From assembly GCA_038317685.1 (NCBI GenBank), contig JBBQBQ010000082.1, positions 1 to 13,074 of the forward strand: a stretch of DNA of 13,074 nt, given 5' to 3'. Shown here one piece after another: positions 1-5,735 of this stretch. Source of the stretch: JBBQBQ01 sp038317685 (GTDB taxonomy: Bacteria; Desulfobacterota; Desulfuromonadia; Desulfuromonadales; DDH964). Below the pieces are notes generated by a model. The model saw only the letters and a program-made list of their open reading frames with translations. It was not told where the DNA came from and did not search any database. The translations under genes were made by a program, and so were the position numbers. Position 1 is the first letter of the stretch. Each line of letters starts with the position of its first letter.

Positions 1-73
1 GAGGCGCCAGCCGATGGATCAGGTAGGGCAGGGGGAGGAGGGCCCAGGCCCAGGGCCAGGCGAAATGGATCAT
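1..73 (-). CDS. BatA-like VWA-domain membrane protein, N-terminus only (partial)
   Basis: Only the first 24 codons are present; the gene runs off the window start. The visible peptide begins MIHFAWPWAWALLPLPYLIH, an aromatic and leucine-rich hydrophobic start typical of the first membrane helix of BatA-type proteins, which carry a von Willebrand factor A domain between membrane helices. The start ATG overlaps the stop of the DUF4381 gene in an ATGA, giving a 4-base overlap and implying translational coupling. Its place after moxR, DUF58 and DUF4381 genes is the usual one for BatA. The VWA domain lies outside the window, so the identity rests on the N-terminal pattern and gene order. Confidence 0.75.
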   Translation of the reverse strand, partial: MIHFAWPWAWALLPLPYLIHRLAP

Positions 74-576
74 CGCGCCCTCCCGCGCCGGGGGGAGGGC
101 GGCAAGCGGCGCAACCAGCGGCGGCAGAGGGCCAGCAGTTCCGCACGCTCGATCTCCACCGTCGGCTGGTAGGGGCCGGTGGCCAGGGAGCGTCCGGCTC
201 CTGCTGAGAAGGAACGGTCCTTGAGGGGCCGGTCGAGGAAGCGCAGCCACGCATCGCCGCTAAGCCCGGCGCAGGATTGCTCGGGATAGGCGCAGAGCGC
301 CGCCCGCCTCAGCAGGGCCGAAAGCTCGATCACCAGAGCCCCGGCCGGGAGTGATTCGCTCTGTTCGAGCCGGGTCAAATGCCGTAGTGCGGAACGGCGG
401 TAGCGCAACCGGAGAGCCCGCCGCTGCTGGAGGACGACGAACAAGGCCAGCACCGCCGCCAAGGCTGCCAGCAGCCACCAGCCAGGGGCGGGCGGCCACC
501 AGCCCGGGACCGGCGGCAGGTGGATGTCGCGCAGCGGCAGCGCCGGGGCGCTGCCGGCGTGGTCAGGGACCGGCAT
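70..576 (-). CDS. DUF4381 family membrane protein (Bat operon)
   Basis: This 168-residue protein has the DUF4381 hallmark near its N-terminus: LRDIHLPPVPGWWPPAPGWW (about residues 15-34), followed directly by one membrane helix (about 32-50) and then a basic, arginine-rich stretch (51-65). The remainder is a soluble helical domain, predicted cytoplasmic by the positive-inside rule. DUF4381 proteins occur almost only in MoxR/DUF58/BatA operons, and their biochemical role is unknown. The ATG is preceded by GGAG eight bases upstream. The gene starts 14 bases inside the DUF58 gene and its stop overlaps the BatA start, so it is an internal cistron of one transcript. The family call is confident; any function beyond membership in the complex is inference. 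Confidence 0.85.
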   Translation of the reverse strand: MPVPDHAGSAPALPLRDIHLPPVPGWWPPAPGWWLLAALAAVLALFVVLQQRRALRLRYRRSALRHLTRLEQSESLPAGALVIELSALLRRAALCAYPEQSCAGLSGDAWLRFLDRPLKDRSFSAGAGRSLATGPYQPTVEIERAELLALCRRWLRRLPPSPRRGRAR

Positions 577-1507
577 GGCGCAGACTCCGGGACGGGGGTG
601 ACGGCTGCAGGGCCTGTTGGGGATCCTGGTCGGTGGCGATGGCGAAAAATTGCGCCTGGTAGCGTTTGCAGAAGTCTTCCAGCCGTCGGCGGTGTTCCAG
701 AAATCGCAGCCGGTACCCGGCCCGCAGCGCCCCTTGGTCGGTGGCGATGGTCAGGTCGCGTTCGCCGTCACTGAGGCGGTAACTGCCGGCCCGGGGAAGT
801 TCGGTTTCGAGGGGATCGTAAAGGAAGTAGAGAGCCAGCTGCGCCTGCCGTGTCAGCAGGGCCAGCTCTTTCTCCACCGCCTCGTCCCACTGGTTGAAGT
901 CGCTGAGGAGGAGGACCAGGCTCCCCGGCCGGACTACCTGGCGCAGCCCTTGGATGGTCCTGGCCAGCCGCTGTCGGGGCTCGAAGGGGGTGTGGGGCGG
1001 GCGCCGCCAGGCCGGATCGGCGACCATCTGCCGCAACAGGCGCAGCACCCCGCGCCGGCCGCCGGCGGGACGCAGTTCGCAATGCCCCTCGTCGGAGAAA
1101 AGGAACCCGCCGACCCGATCCCCCCTTCCCTGGGCGCGCCAGGCGAGCAGGGCGGTCAACTCCGAGGCGAGGACCGCTTTGAAGCGGCCCCGGGTGGCGA
1201 AGAACATCGGCCGCCGGTAGTCGAGGGCCAACAGCACCGGTCGCTCCCGTTCCTCATGAAAGAGTTTGGTGTGCACCGTGCCGCGCCGCGCCGTCACTCG
1301 CCAGTCGATGGTGCGGACGTCGTCCCCCGGCTGGTAGGCTCGCACCTCGGCGAACTCCATCCCCCGGCCGCGAAAGCGAGAGAGATAGCCGCCCGACTGG
1401 ACCGCCGTAATCCGTTTCCGGAGTAGCATCCCGGGCCCGGGAGCGGTTCGGAGGGCGACCAGGCGCGCCAGATCGATGCGTACCGGGGATGGGGGGGGGA
1501 GACTCAT
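563..1507 (-). CDS. DUF58 domain protein (VWA-like, Bat operon)
   Basis: This 314-residue soluble protein carries the diagnostic DUF58 block EFAEVRAYQPGDDVRTIDWR (residues 51-70), followed by VTARRG and a VWA-like fold beginning VLLALDYRRPMFF (91-103). In a functional VWA metal site this strand would be followed by DxSxS; here it reads D-Y-R-R-P, so the metal-binding motif is degenerate. DUF58 proteins are thought to work with a MoxR ATPase in assembling or activating partner proteins. The ATG overlaps the moxR stop in ATGA. A run of nine C bases on the coding strand lies in codons 3-6 (residues Leu-Pro-Pro-Pro), so slippage there would shift the frame almost at once. No signal peptide or membrane helix is visible. 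The family is sure; the precise job is unknown. Confidence 0.9.
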   Translation of the reverse strand: MSLPPPSPVRIDLARLVALRTAPGPGMLLRKRITAVQSGGYLSRFRGRGMEFAEVRAYQPGDDVRTIDWRVTARRGTVHTKLFHEERERPVLLALDYRRPMFFATRGRFKAVLASELTALLAWRAQGRGDRVGGFLFSDEGHCELRPAGGRRGVLRLLRQMVADPAWRRPPHTPFEPRQRLARTIQGLRQVVRPGSLVLLLSDFNQWDEAVEKELALLTRQAQLALYFLYDPLETELPRAGSYRLSDGERDLTIATDQGALRAGYRLRFLEHRRRLEDFCKRYQAQFFAIATDQDPQQALQPSPPSRSLRHAGP

Positions 1508-2484
1508 GGCACTGGAACCCTGGCCAGGATTTCGCTCACCACCTGGTCCGGGGTGATCCCCTCGGCTTCGGCCTCGTAGCTGAGGATCAGCCGGTGGCGC
1601 AGGACATCGAAGGCGAGCTGCTGGATATCCTCCGGGGTCACGTAGTTGCGTCCGGCCAGCCAGGCCCGGGCGCGGGCGCAGCGATCCAGGGCGATGCTCG
1701 CCCGGGGGCTGGCGCCGTAGGTGATCCAGCCGACCAACTCCGCTCCCCAGGGGGCTGGATTGCGGGTTGCCAGGACCAGTTGCAGCAGATACTCCTGAAG
1801 GTTTTCCGCCAGGTGGAGTTCGAGAACCTCCCGGCGTGCCTGACGCAATTCGCTCCCCCGGATGGGAAGGAACGCCGGTCCTTCATCCGAGGCCTCGTTC
1901 ACCTCGATGCGTGCTTCGTTCCGGGCCAGGTGGAGAATCCGGCGTTCGACCTCCAGCGCCGGATAGGCGACCCGGACGTGGAGCAAAAAACGGTCGAGCT
2001 GGGCCTCGGGGAGGGGGTAGGTCCCTTCCTGTTCGATGGGGTTCTGGGTGGCCATGACCAGGAAGGGGTCGTGCAGGCGATAGCTGGTCTGGCCGACCGT
2101 GATCTGTCGTTCGGCCATCGCTTCGAGGAGCGCCGACTGCACCTTGGCTGGCGCCCGGTTGATCTCGTCGGCGAGGACCAGGTTGTGAAACAGGGGGCCT
2201 GGGTGAAAGACGAAAGTGCCGTTCTGGGGACGGAAGACTTCGGTCCCGGTGAGGTCGGCCGGGAGGAGGTCAGGCGTGAACTGGACGCGGTGAAAGCTCC
2301 CTTCCAGGTGGGCTCCGAGCTGCCGGATCGCCCGGGTCTTGGCCAGCCCGGGTGCTCCCTCGACCAGCAGATGGCCGTCGGCCAGAAGGGCGATGAGGAG
2401 GCGCTCGATCAGTTGCGGCTGGCCGAGGACCTGCTGGCCGAGTTGTTCGGCCAGGGCCTGAAACCGTGGTTGTGCAGAGTCCAT
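1504..2484 (-). CDS. MoxR-family AAA+ ATPase
   Basis: This 326-residue ATPase has all core AAA+ motifs of the MoxR family: Walker A GAPGLAKT (43-50, Lys49), Walker B LVLADEIN (102-109, Asp106-Glu107), sensor 1 in ATQNPIEQEGTYPLPEAQLD (145-164, Asn148), and an arginine-finger candidate at Arg165. MoxR ATPases act as cytoplasmic chaperones that use ATP to mature or remodel partner complexes, often together with VWA proteins such as those encoded next. I chose the ATG at 2484 because GAGGA lies about nine bases upstream and homology starts just after it. An in-frame extension to 2577 exists but has no recognisable family sequence. It is the first gene of the minus-strand operon and overlaps the DUF58 gene by 4 bases. 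The upstream promoter is not obvious. Confidence 0.93.
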   Translation of the reverse strand: MDSAQPRFQALAEQLGQQVLGQPQLIERLLIALLADGHLLVEGAPGLAKTRAIRQLGAHLEGSFHRVQFTPDLLPADLTGTEVFRPQNGTFVFHPGPLFHNLVLADEINRAPAKVQSALLEAMAERQITVGQTSYRLHDPFLVMATQNPIEQEGTYPLPEAQLDRFLLHVRVAYPALEVERRILHLARNEARIEVNEASDEGPAFLPIRGSELRQARREVLELHLAENLQEYLLQLVLATRNPAPWGAELVGWITYGASPRASIALDRCARARAWLAGRNYVTPEDIQQLAFDVLRHRLILSYEAEAEGITPDQVVSEILARVPVP

Positions 2485-2661
2485 AAATGTGCATCCTCGG
2501 TTGGCGGTTAAAAATTCCGGCAGGGGTGATAGCGGTTGGGGCCTTTGGAGAACAACCCGTTTCCCCAAAGCCCTCACTCAGCCGAATCTTCCAGGGAACT
2601 TTTAGCAACCACCGTGCCAACGGAAGATCCTGTAAAACCGGCGATTGGGGGGGGGCCTGCC

Positions 2662-2694
2662 GGGGCATCCTGCCTCGCCGGGGCAGAATGCCCC
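2662..2694. repeat. Long hairpin (12 of 13 pairs, 7-base loop)
   Basis: The left arm GGGGCATCCTGCC (2662-2674) pairs with GGCAGAATGCCCC (2682-2694) across a 7-base loop, with one C-A mismatch. The motif GCCGGGGCA also occurs twice as a direct repeat, once before and once within the hairpin (2659-2667 and 2677-2685). No U-run follows on either strand, so it is not a standard terminator. It may be an mRNA or small-RNA structure, or a REP-like unit. Confidence 0.55.
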
Positions 2695-2831
2695 AGGGTT
2701 GCCGGGTTACCTCGGCCAGGCGAACCCTTGATTTTTGCTGCGGGATGTGCGATGAATCGGAAGCCTTTGAGGTTCCCGCGAGGTGGTCATCAGTGACGCC
2801 AGAGGGACCTGGGCGAAAGTGGGACCGGATT

Positions 2832-2863
2832 GGCCGGCCAGTGCCGGCTGGTTTGTTGTTTTT
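2832..2863 (+). terminator. Terminator-like hairpin, possible attenuator upstream of the lipoproteins
   Basis: GCCGGC (2833-2838) pairs with GCCGGC (2843-2848) around a CAGT loop, with an added G-U pair outside it. It is followed by GGTTTGTTGTTTTT (2850-2863), the form of an intrinsic terminator, although the U-run is interrupted by G. No plus-strand gene ends here; the lipoprotein start is about 50 bases downstream. CCGGCC at 2865-2870 could pair instead with GGCCGG at 2832-2837 or with GCCGG at 2843-2847, giving a rival fold. It could be a leader attenuator or the end of a small RNA; both are inferences. Confidence 0.4.
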
Positions 2864-2914
2864 CCCGGCCTTCGGGGCGCATTCTTCAACGTTGTCTGGC
2901 GGGAGGTGTTAGCG

Positions 2915-3118
2915 ATGAAATGGATGATTTTGCCAGCCTTGTCGATCCTGATGTTGTGCGGGTGCGTCGGCGGCCGACCGACCGCCGCCAATCAACCCCT
3001 GGAGCAGACCCCGACGACGGCGGTCGATTTGCCTGCTGCTTCGGGCCGGATCGATCTGACCCGCTTCGATCAGTTTGTCGGTCCCTTCATGGTTGATAAG
3101 TGGATGTCCCCCCGATAA
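2915..3118 (+). CDS. Small predicted lipoprotein, unknown function
   Basis: The 67-residue product starts MKWMILPALSILMLCGC: one Lys, a hydrophobic core, and a lipobox LCGC with the acylated Cys at position 17. Signal peptidase II cleavage would leave a 50-51 residue tail rich in Pro, Thr and Asp, ending near DQFVGPFMVDKWMSPR. I chose the ATG at 2915 because GGGAGG (2901-2906) sits eight bases upstream and the signal peptide starts exactly there; the longer in-frame start at 2783 would bury the signal sequence. It lies 22 bases before a second lipoprotein gene on the same strand, so the two are probably co-transcribed. I do not recognise the mature part. It is likely anchored in the outer or inner membrane facing the periplasm. 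Confidence 0.65.
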   Translation: MKWMILPALSILMLCGCVGGRPTAANQPLEQTPTTAVDLPAASGRIDLTRFDQFVGPFMVDKWMSPR

Positions 3119-3140
3119 TTCTTTCCGAGGAGAATTGTTT

Positions 3141-3788
3141 GTGAAATATTTATTACTTCTGTTGATATTCATTCTCGGAACCTCCGGGTGCAGCACCTCA
3201 CTCCCGGCCGGGACGGTATCCGGTCATCGGTTCAACTCGGATTATCTGGGGACGACCGGGATTGAGGTCGGCAGGGAGTTTCGTTATGCAGGGGAAGGGA
3301 CGCGCCAGGTCTCAATCCACCACGACCTTGCTCCGGTGGGGCGGGAATCGGTCTTCACCAACCGGGTTTTCCTCTTCGAAAAAGACCAGGCGGGGAACCC
3401 GGAGCTGGCCATCGTGGTCACAGAGATGGACGACAGCGGCTTTCTGAACCCGGTGGAGAGTATCGACGGCGCCCGGATTCTCTCTCGGGGTCGTCTCAAG
3501 GATCACTGGGATTTCCAGTACCTGACCTTCGTCTCGAGTGAGGGAGCCCGGGGAACGGAGGCCGGGACCTCCCCTTCCTGTCGGTTGACGCGGTGGGTGA
3601 GTCTCATTGTTCAACCTCTAAACCGGGTGCGGGTGAGTATCGTCTATTCCGAACCGGTGCCCGCCTCGGCCGGGCCGGGTCCGGCCTGCTCCGACTGGAC
3701 CCCGGGAGAGGACCTGACCGCCGGGCAGCAGGCGTCCCTCGCCGGTTTCGAACAACGGGCTGTCGATAGTTACCGGGTCCTGGACTAA
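3141..3788 (+). CDS. Predicted lipoprotein, unknown function
   Basis: The 215-residue product has a clear lipoprotein signal: Met-Lys-Tyr, then LLLLLIFILG, then TSGC with the lipidated Cys at 17. The start is a GTG at 3141, supported by GAGGAG (3127-3132) eight bases before it; an upstream in-frame ATG at 3075 lies inside the preceding gene and would hide the signal peptide. The mature domain looks beta-rich (alternating stretches such as VFTNRVFLFEKD, ELAIVVTEMDD, VRVSIVYSEPV). It has two further cysteines (SPSC and GPAC) that could form a disulfide, and a helical tail (LTAGQQASLAGFEQRAVDSY). I cannot assign a family. The short spacing to the smaller lipoprotein suggests joint expression and perhaps a shared complex. 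The first ~60 bases are AT-rich compared with the neighbours. Confidence 0.75.
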   Translation: MKYLLLLLIFILGTSGCSTSLPAGTVSGHRFNSDYLGTTGIEVGREFRYAGEGTRQVSIHHDLAPVGRESVFTNRVFLFEKDQAGNPELAIVVTEMDDSGFLNPVESIDGARILSRGRLKDHWDFQYLTFVSSEGARGTEAGTSPSCRLTRWVSLIVQPLNRVRVSIVYSEPVPASAGPGPACSDWTPGEDLTAGQQASLAGFEQRAVDSYRVLD

Positions 3789-3835
3789 GGGCCAAGCAGG
3801 TTCCCAGTGTCCCGTGCGGTGAGTTCACCGCAGGA

Positions 3836-3936
3836 ATTCTGAGAGATTTTGGTTCCTGGCAAGGCGCGGCGACGCAGACCTAGCGTGGCCTAAGACGAGG
3901 AGCCGCAACCCGGCCAGGGGCCAAAAGAACCAGAAT
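3836..3936. repeat. Nested imperfect palindromic intergenic element (REP-like), ~101 bases
   Basis: Four blocks pair symmetrically from outside to inside: ATTCTG (3836-3841) with CAGAAT (3931-3936); TTTTGG (3847-3852) with CCAAAA (3921-3926); CCTGGC (3855-3860) with GCCAGG (3913-3918); and GCGGC (3866-3870) with GCCGC (3902-3906). A weaker central stem (3877-3883 with 3890-3896, 5 of 7) surrounds CGTGGC. It fills the gap between two convergent genes and could fold on either strand, so it may act as a two-way transcription block. From memory, and not checked, closely similar palindromes are scattered through Geobacter and Desulfuromonas-type genomes. Confidence 0.65.
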
Positions 3937-3965
3937 TGCAAGGAAAGGATTAACCGCACGTGACA

Positions 3966-5477
3966 CTAGCTTTTCTCAAGACGCTGCGGGCCGGCCAGGA
4001 CCGGTCGCCCCGCAGCTTTGGCGATTCCCCGCAGCATGCCATTGAAGGCCAGGCCGTGGAAAGGGGTGACCCCCCACCAATAGAGAAGACCGGTGAGGCC
4101 GCGGGGGAGAAAACGGGCGGTCAACCGCAGCTCCGTTTCTCCTGGGGCCTTCTCCAGCAGGGTCAGTTCCAGGACCGCCTTCCCCGGCAATTTCATTTCC
4201 GCCACCAGCAACAATCGCCGGGGTTCCTCGACGGCCACCACTCTCCAGAAGTCGAGGGCGTCGCCAGGACGCAGTTCGACTGAACTGCGTCGGCCGCGGG
4301 AGAGTCCTACCCCTCCCGCCAGCCGATCCAGCACCCCGCGCAGTCCCCAAAGCCAGTCTGATGCATACCAGCCGGTGCGGCCGCCGATGCGTTGCAGCGC
4401 CGGCCAGATTTCCTGCGGCGCGGCGCCAAGGATGACGCAGCGCCGGTCCTCGAAGATGCTCCCCCCGGCCCAGCCCGGGTCTCCCGGCTGGCTCCATTCG
4501 GCCGGGGGAATGGCCCCGGCGTCGGCCCAGAAACTCTCCACATCCTGGTGACGGGTCCGCTCCAGGGCGCGACCGATCGCTTCTCGGCAGCTAAGGAGAG
4601 GTTGCGGGATGAGCTGGCGGATGCGGGTATCGCTGCAGTCCACGGGGTTTTGCAGACCTTCGACCAGTGGTCGAGCCAGTGCCGCCGGGACCGGCGTCAT
4701 CAGGTGGATCCAGAAGGCGTCCAGGCGGGGAGAGAGGATCGGCACGGAAATGACCAGGCGGCGTCGGAGGCCGGCCTCCTCGGCGTAAATCTCCATCAGC
4801 CGCCGGTAGGAGACGACCTCCTCCTGGCCGATGTCGAAGGTGGCGCCGACGGTGTCGGGACAACCGAGGCAACCGACCAGATAAGCCAGGACGTTGCGCA
4901 CTCCGATCGGCTGACAGGGAGTTTCGATCCAGCGTGGAGCGACCATGATCGGTAGCCGCTCGACCAGGTAACGCAGGATCTCAAAAGAGGCGCTCCCCGA
5001 GCCGATGATCATCGCCGCCCGCAGCACTGTCACCGGCACCGGGCCTTCGCGCAGCAGGTCGCCGACCTCGGCCCGGGATTGCAGATGGTCGCTGAGACTG
5101 GAGCCCTCCTCCCCCAATCCGCCCAGGTAAACGATCCGTTCCAGGCCGCAAGCGGCCGCGGCAAGGGCCATGTTTCTCGCCGCTTGGCGGTCGGTCTCGG
5201 CAAAATCGACGACTTGGGGGTCCATCGAGTGAACCAGATAGAAGGCGGCGCCGCAACCAGTCGCGGCTTTTTCCAGGGAGGAGCGATCGAGCAGGTCGGC
5301 CGCCGCGATATCCAGATGGGGGTGGGAAGCCCAGGGCCGACCCTGCAATTTGGCCGGCGATCGGGCCAAAGCCCGCACCCGGTAACCGGCCTCCAGGAGC
5401 TTTGGTACCAAACGCCCGCCGATATACCCTGTCGCCCCGGCGACCAGGACCGGCTTTTCTGATTTTTGTTCTGCCAC
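3966..5477 (-). CDS. Atypical SDR (NAD(P)-binding) protein fused to DUF2867
   Basis: This 503-residue protein has two parts. Residues 8-300 form an atypical short-chain dehydrogenase/NmrA-like Rossmann fold with the nucleotide loop GATGYIGG (14-21), an acidic AADLLD segment, and FYLVHSM. The rest (about 340-490), from GSIFEDRRCVILGAAPQEIW to the GLLYWWGVTPFHGL region, matches the DUF2867 domain usually fused to such SDRs. The classical YxxxK catalytic pair is not evident, as in other atypical SDRs, so it may bind a nucleotide without ordinary dehydrogenase activity. The start is a GTG with GGGAG six bases upstream. There is no signal peptide, so the SDR part is cytoplasmic. It diverges from the RND pump genes. 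Family membership is clear; substrate and pathway are unknown. Confidence 0.88.
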   Translation of the reverse strand: MAEQKSEKPVLVAGATGYIGGRLVPKLLEAGYRVRALARSPAKLQGRPWASHPHLDIAAADLLDRSSLEKAATGCGAAFYLVHSMDPQVVDFAETDRQAARNMALAAAACGLERIVYLGGLGEEGSSLSDHLQSRAEVGDLLREGPVPVTVLRAAMIIGSGSASFEILRYLVERLPIMVAPRWIETPCQPIGVRNVLAYLVGCLGCPDTVGATFDIGQEEVVSYRRLMEIYAEEAGLRRRLVISVPILSPRLDAFWIHLMTPVPAALARPLVEGLQNPVDCSDTRIRQLIPQPLLSCREAIGRALERTRHQDVESFWADAGAIPPAEWSQPGDPGWAGGSIFEDRRCVILGAAPQEIWPALQRIGGRTGWYASDWLWGLRGVLDRLAGGVGLSRGRRSSVELRPGDALDFWRVVAVEEPRRLLLVAEMKLPGKAVLELTLLEKAPGETELRLTARFLPRGLTGLLYWWGVTPFHGLAFNGMLRGIAKAAGRPVLAGPQRLEKS

Positions 5478-5497
5478 CCGTGTCTCCCGCGACCATC

Positions 5498-5513
5498 ACC
5501 GGATGAGTCCGGT
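5498..5513. promoter_or_regulatory. Inverted repeat just upstream of the SDR gene
   Basis: ACCGGA (5498-5503) and TCCGGT (5508-5513) form a perfect 6-base inverted repeat around TGAG, about 20 bases before the GTG start of the SDR gene. It could be an operator or a hairpin in the 5' leader. Short GC-rich repeats like this arise by chance, so the call is weak. Confidence 0.3.
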
Positions 5514-5521
5514 AACGGTTA

Positions 5522-5550
5522 ACTGTAGCACGGCAGCGCCTGACGGTGAA
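5522..5550 (-). promoter_or_regulatory. Candidate promoter for the SDR-DUF2867 gene
   Basis: On the minus strand, TTCACC (5545-5550) and TACAGT (5522-5527) are separated by 17 bases; each matches 4 of 6 positions of the sigma-70 consensus. The start of transcription would fall near 5515, about 38 bases before the GTG and beside the inverted repeat at 5498-5513. Confidence 0.35.
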
Positions 5551-5555
5551 CAGCC

Positions 5556-5571
5556 CCGGCATTTTTGCCGG
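5556..5571. promoter_or_regulatory. Inverted repeat in the SDR/RND divergent region
   Basis: CCGGCA (5556-5561) and TGCCGG (5566-5571) are perfect inverted arms around TTTT. The repeat lies between the candidate promoters of the two divergent units, just upstream of the predicted -35 boxes of both. No U-run follows, so a terminator is unlikely; a regulator-binding site is possible. Confidence 0.35.
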
Positions 5572-5592
5572 TGGATGAAGGTCTGCCACGAG

Positions 5593-5633
5593 TTGGAAAA
5601 ATTTCTTGACAATCCGATAATTTAGCCGAGAAT
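5593..5633 (+). promoter_or_regulatory. Candidate overlapping promoters for the RND efflux operon
   Basis: Two sigma-70-like pairs overlap. One is TTGGAA (5593-5598), a 17-base spacer, and GATAAT (5616-5621, 5 of 6). The other is a perfect TTGACA (5606-5611), a 16-base spacer, and GAGAAT (5628-5633, 4 of 6). Either would start transcription about 95-110 bases before the adaptor ATG. The segment is clearly more AT-rich than its surroundings. Confidence 0.55.
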
Positions 5634-5648
5634 GAAGGCGTTTTTCAG

Positions 5649-5678
5649 TTATCATTCCGGTCTCCCGGTTTTATCATT
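5649..5678 (+). promoter_or_regulatory. Direct repeat TTATCATT x2, possible operator
   Basis: TTATCATT occurs at 5649-5656 and again at 5671-5678, a 22-base period (about two helical turns), immediately downstream of the predicted start of transcription. That is a normal place for repressor sites controlling an efflux operon, but no regulator gene is in the window. Confidence 0.35.
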
Positions 5679-5735
5679 TGAGGTGGCACCCCACCCAGCC
5701 GGGATCGACCACAAACTGTTTGGGAGTCTCCTGCC

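Larger units (their letters stand above)
2485..2914. other. 430-base non-coding region between moxR (-) and the lipoprotein genes (+)
   Basis: No credible gene is seen here. Open frames crossing it have no family resemblance and no good ribosome-binding site. It contains a hairpin at 2538-2573 (GGGC-C-TTTGG pairing with CCAAAGCCC), a run of nine G at 2647-2655, a long hairpin at 2662-2694, and a hairpin followed by a U-rich run at 2832-2863. It must hold the promoters of the moxR operon and of the lipoprotein pair, but I found no convincing -35/-10 pair for either. A structured leader or a small RNA on the plus strand is possible. Confidence 0.6.

Noticed and set aside
617..1426. A 269-codon plus-strand frame antisense to the DUF58 gene
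   Set aside because: Shadow of a confidently identified gene; the composition is that of a reversed codon pattern.
1489..2511. A 340-codon open frame on the plus strand, antisense to moxR
   Set aside because: It mirrors a gene with all MoxR motifs, has no family resemblance, and long antisense frames are expected in GC-rich coding DNA.
2485..2577. A 31-codon extension of the MoxR ATPase
   Set aside because: No family sequence in the extension; GAGGA precedes the internal ATG at 2484.
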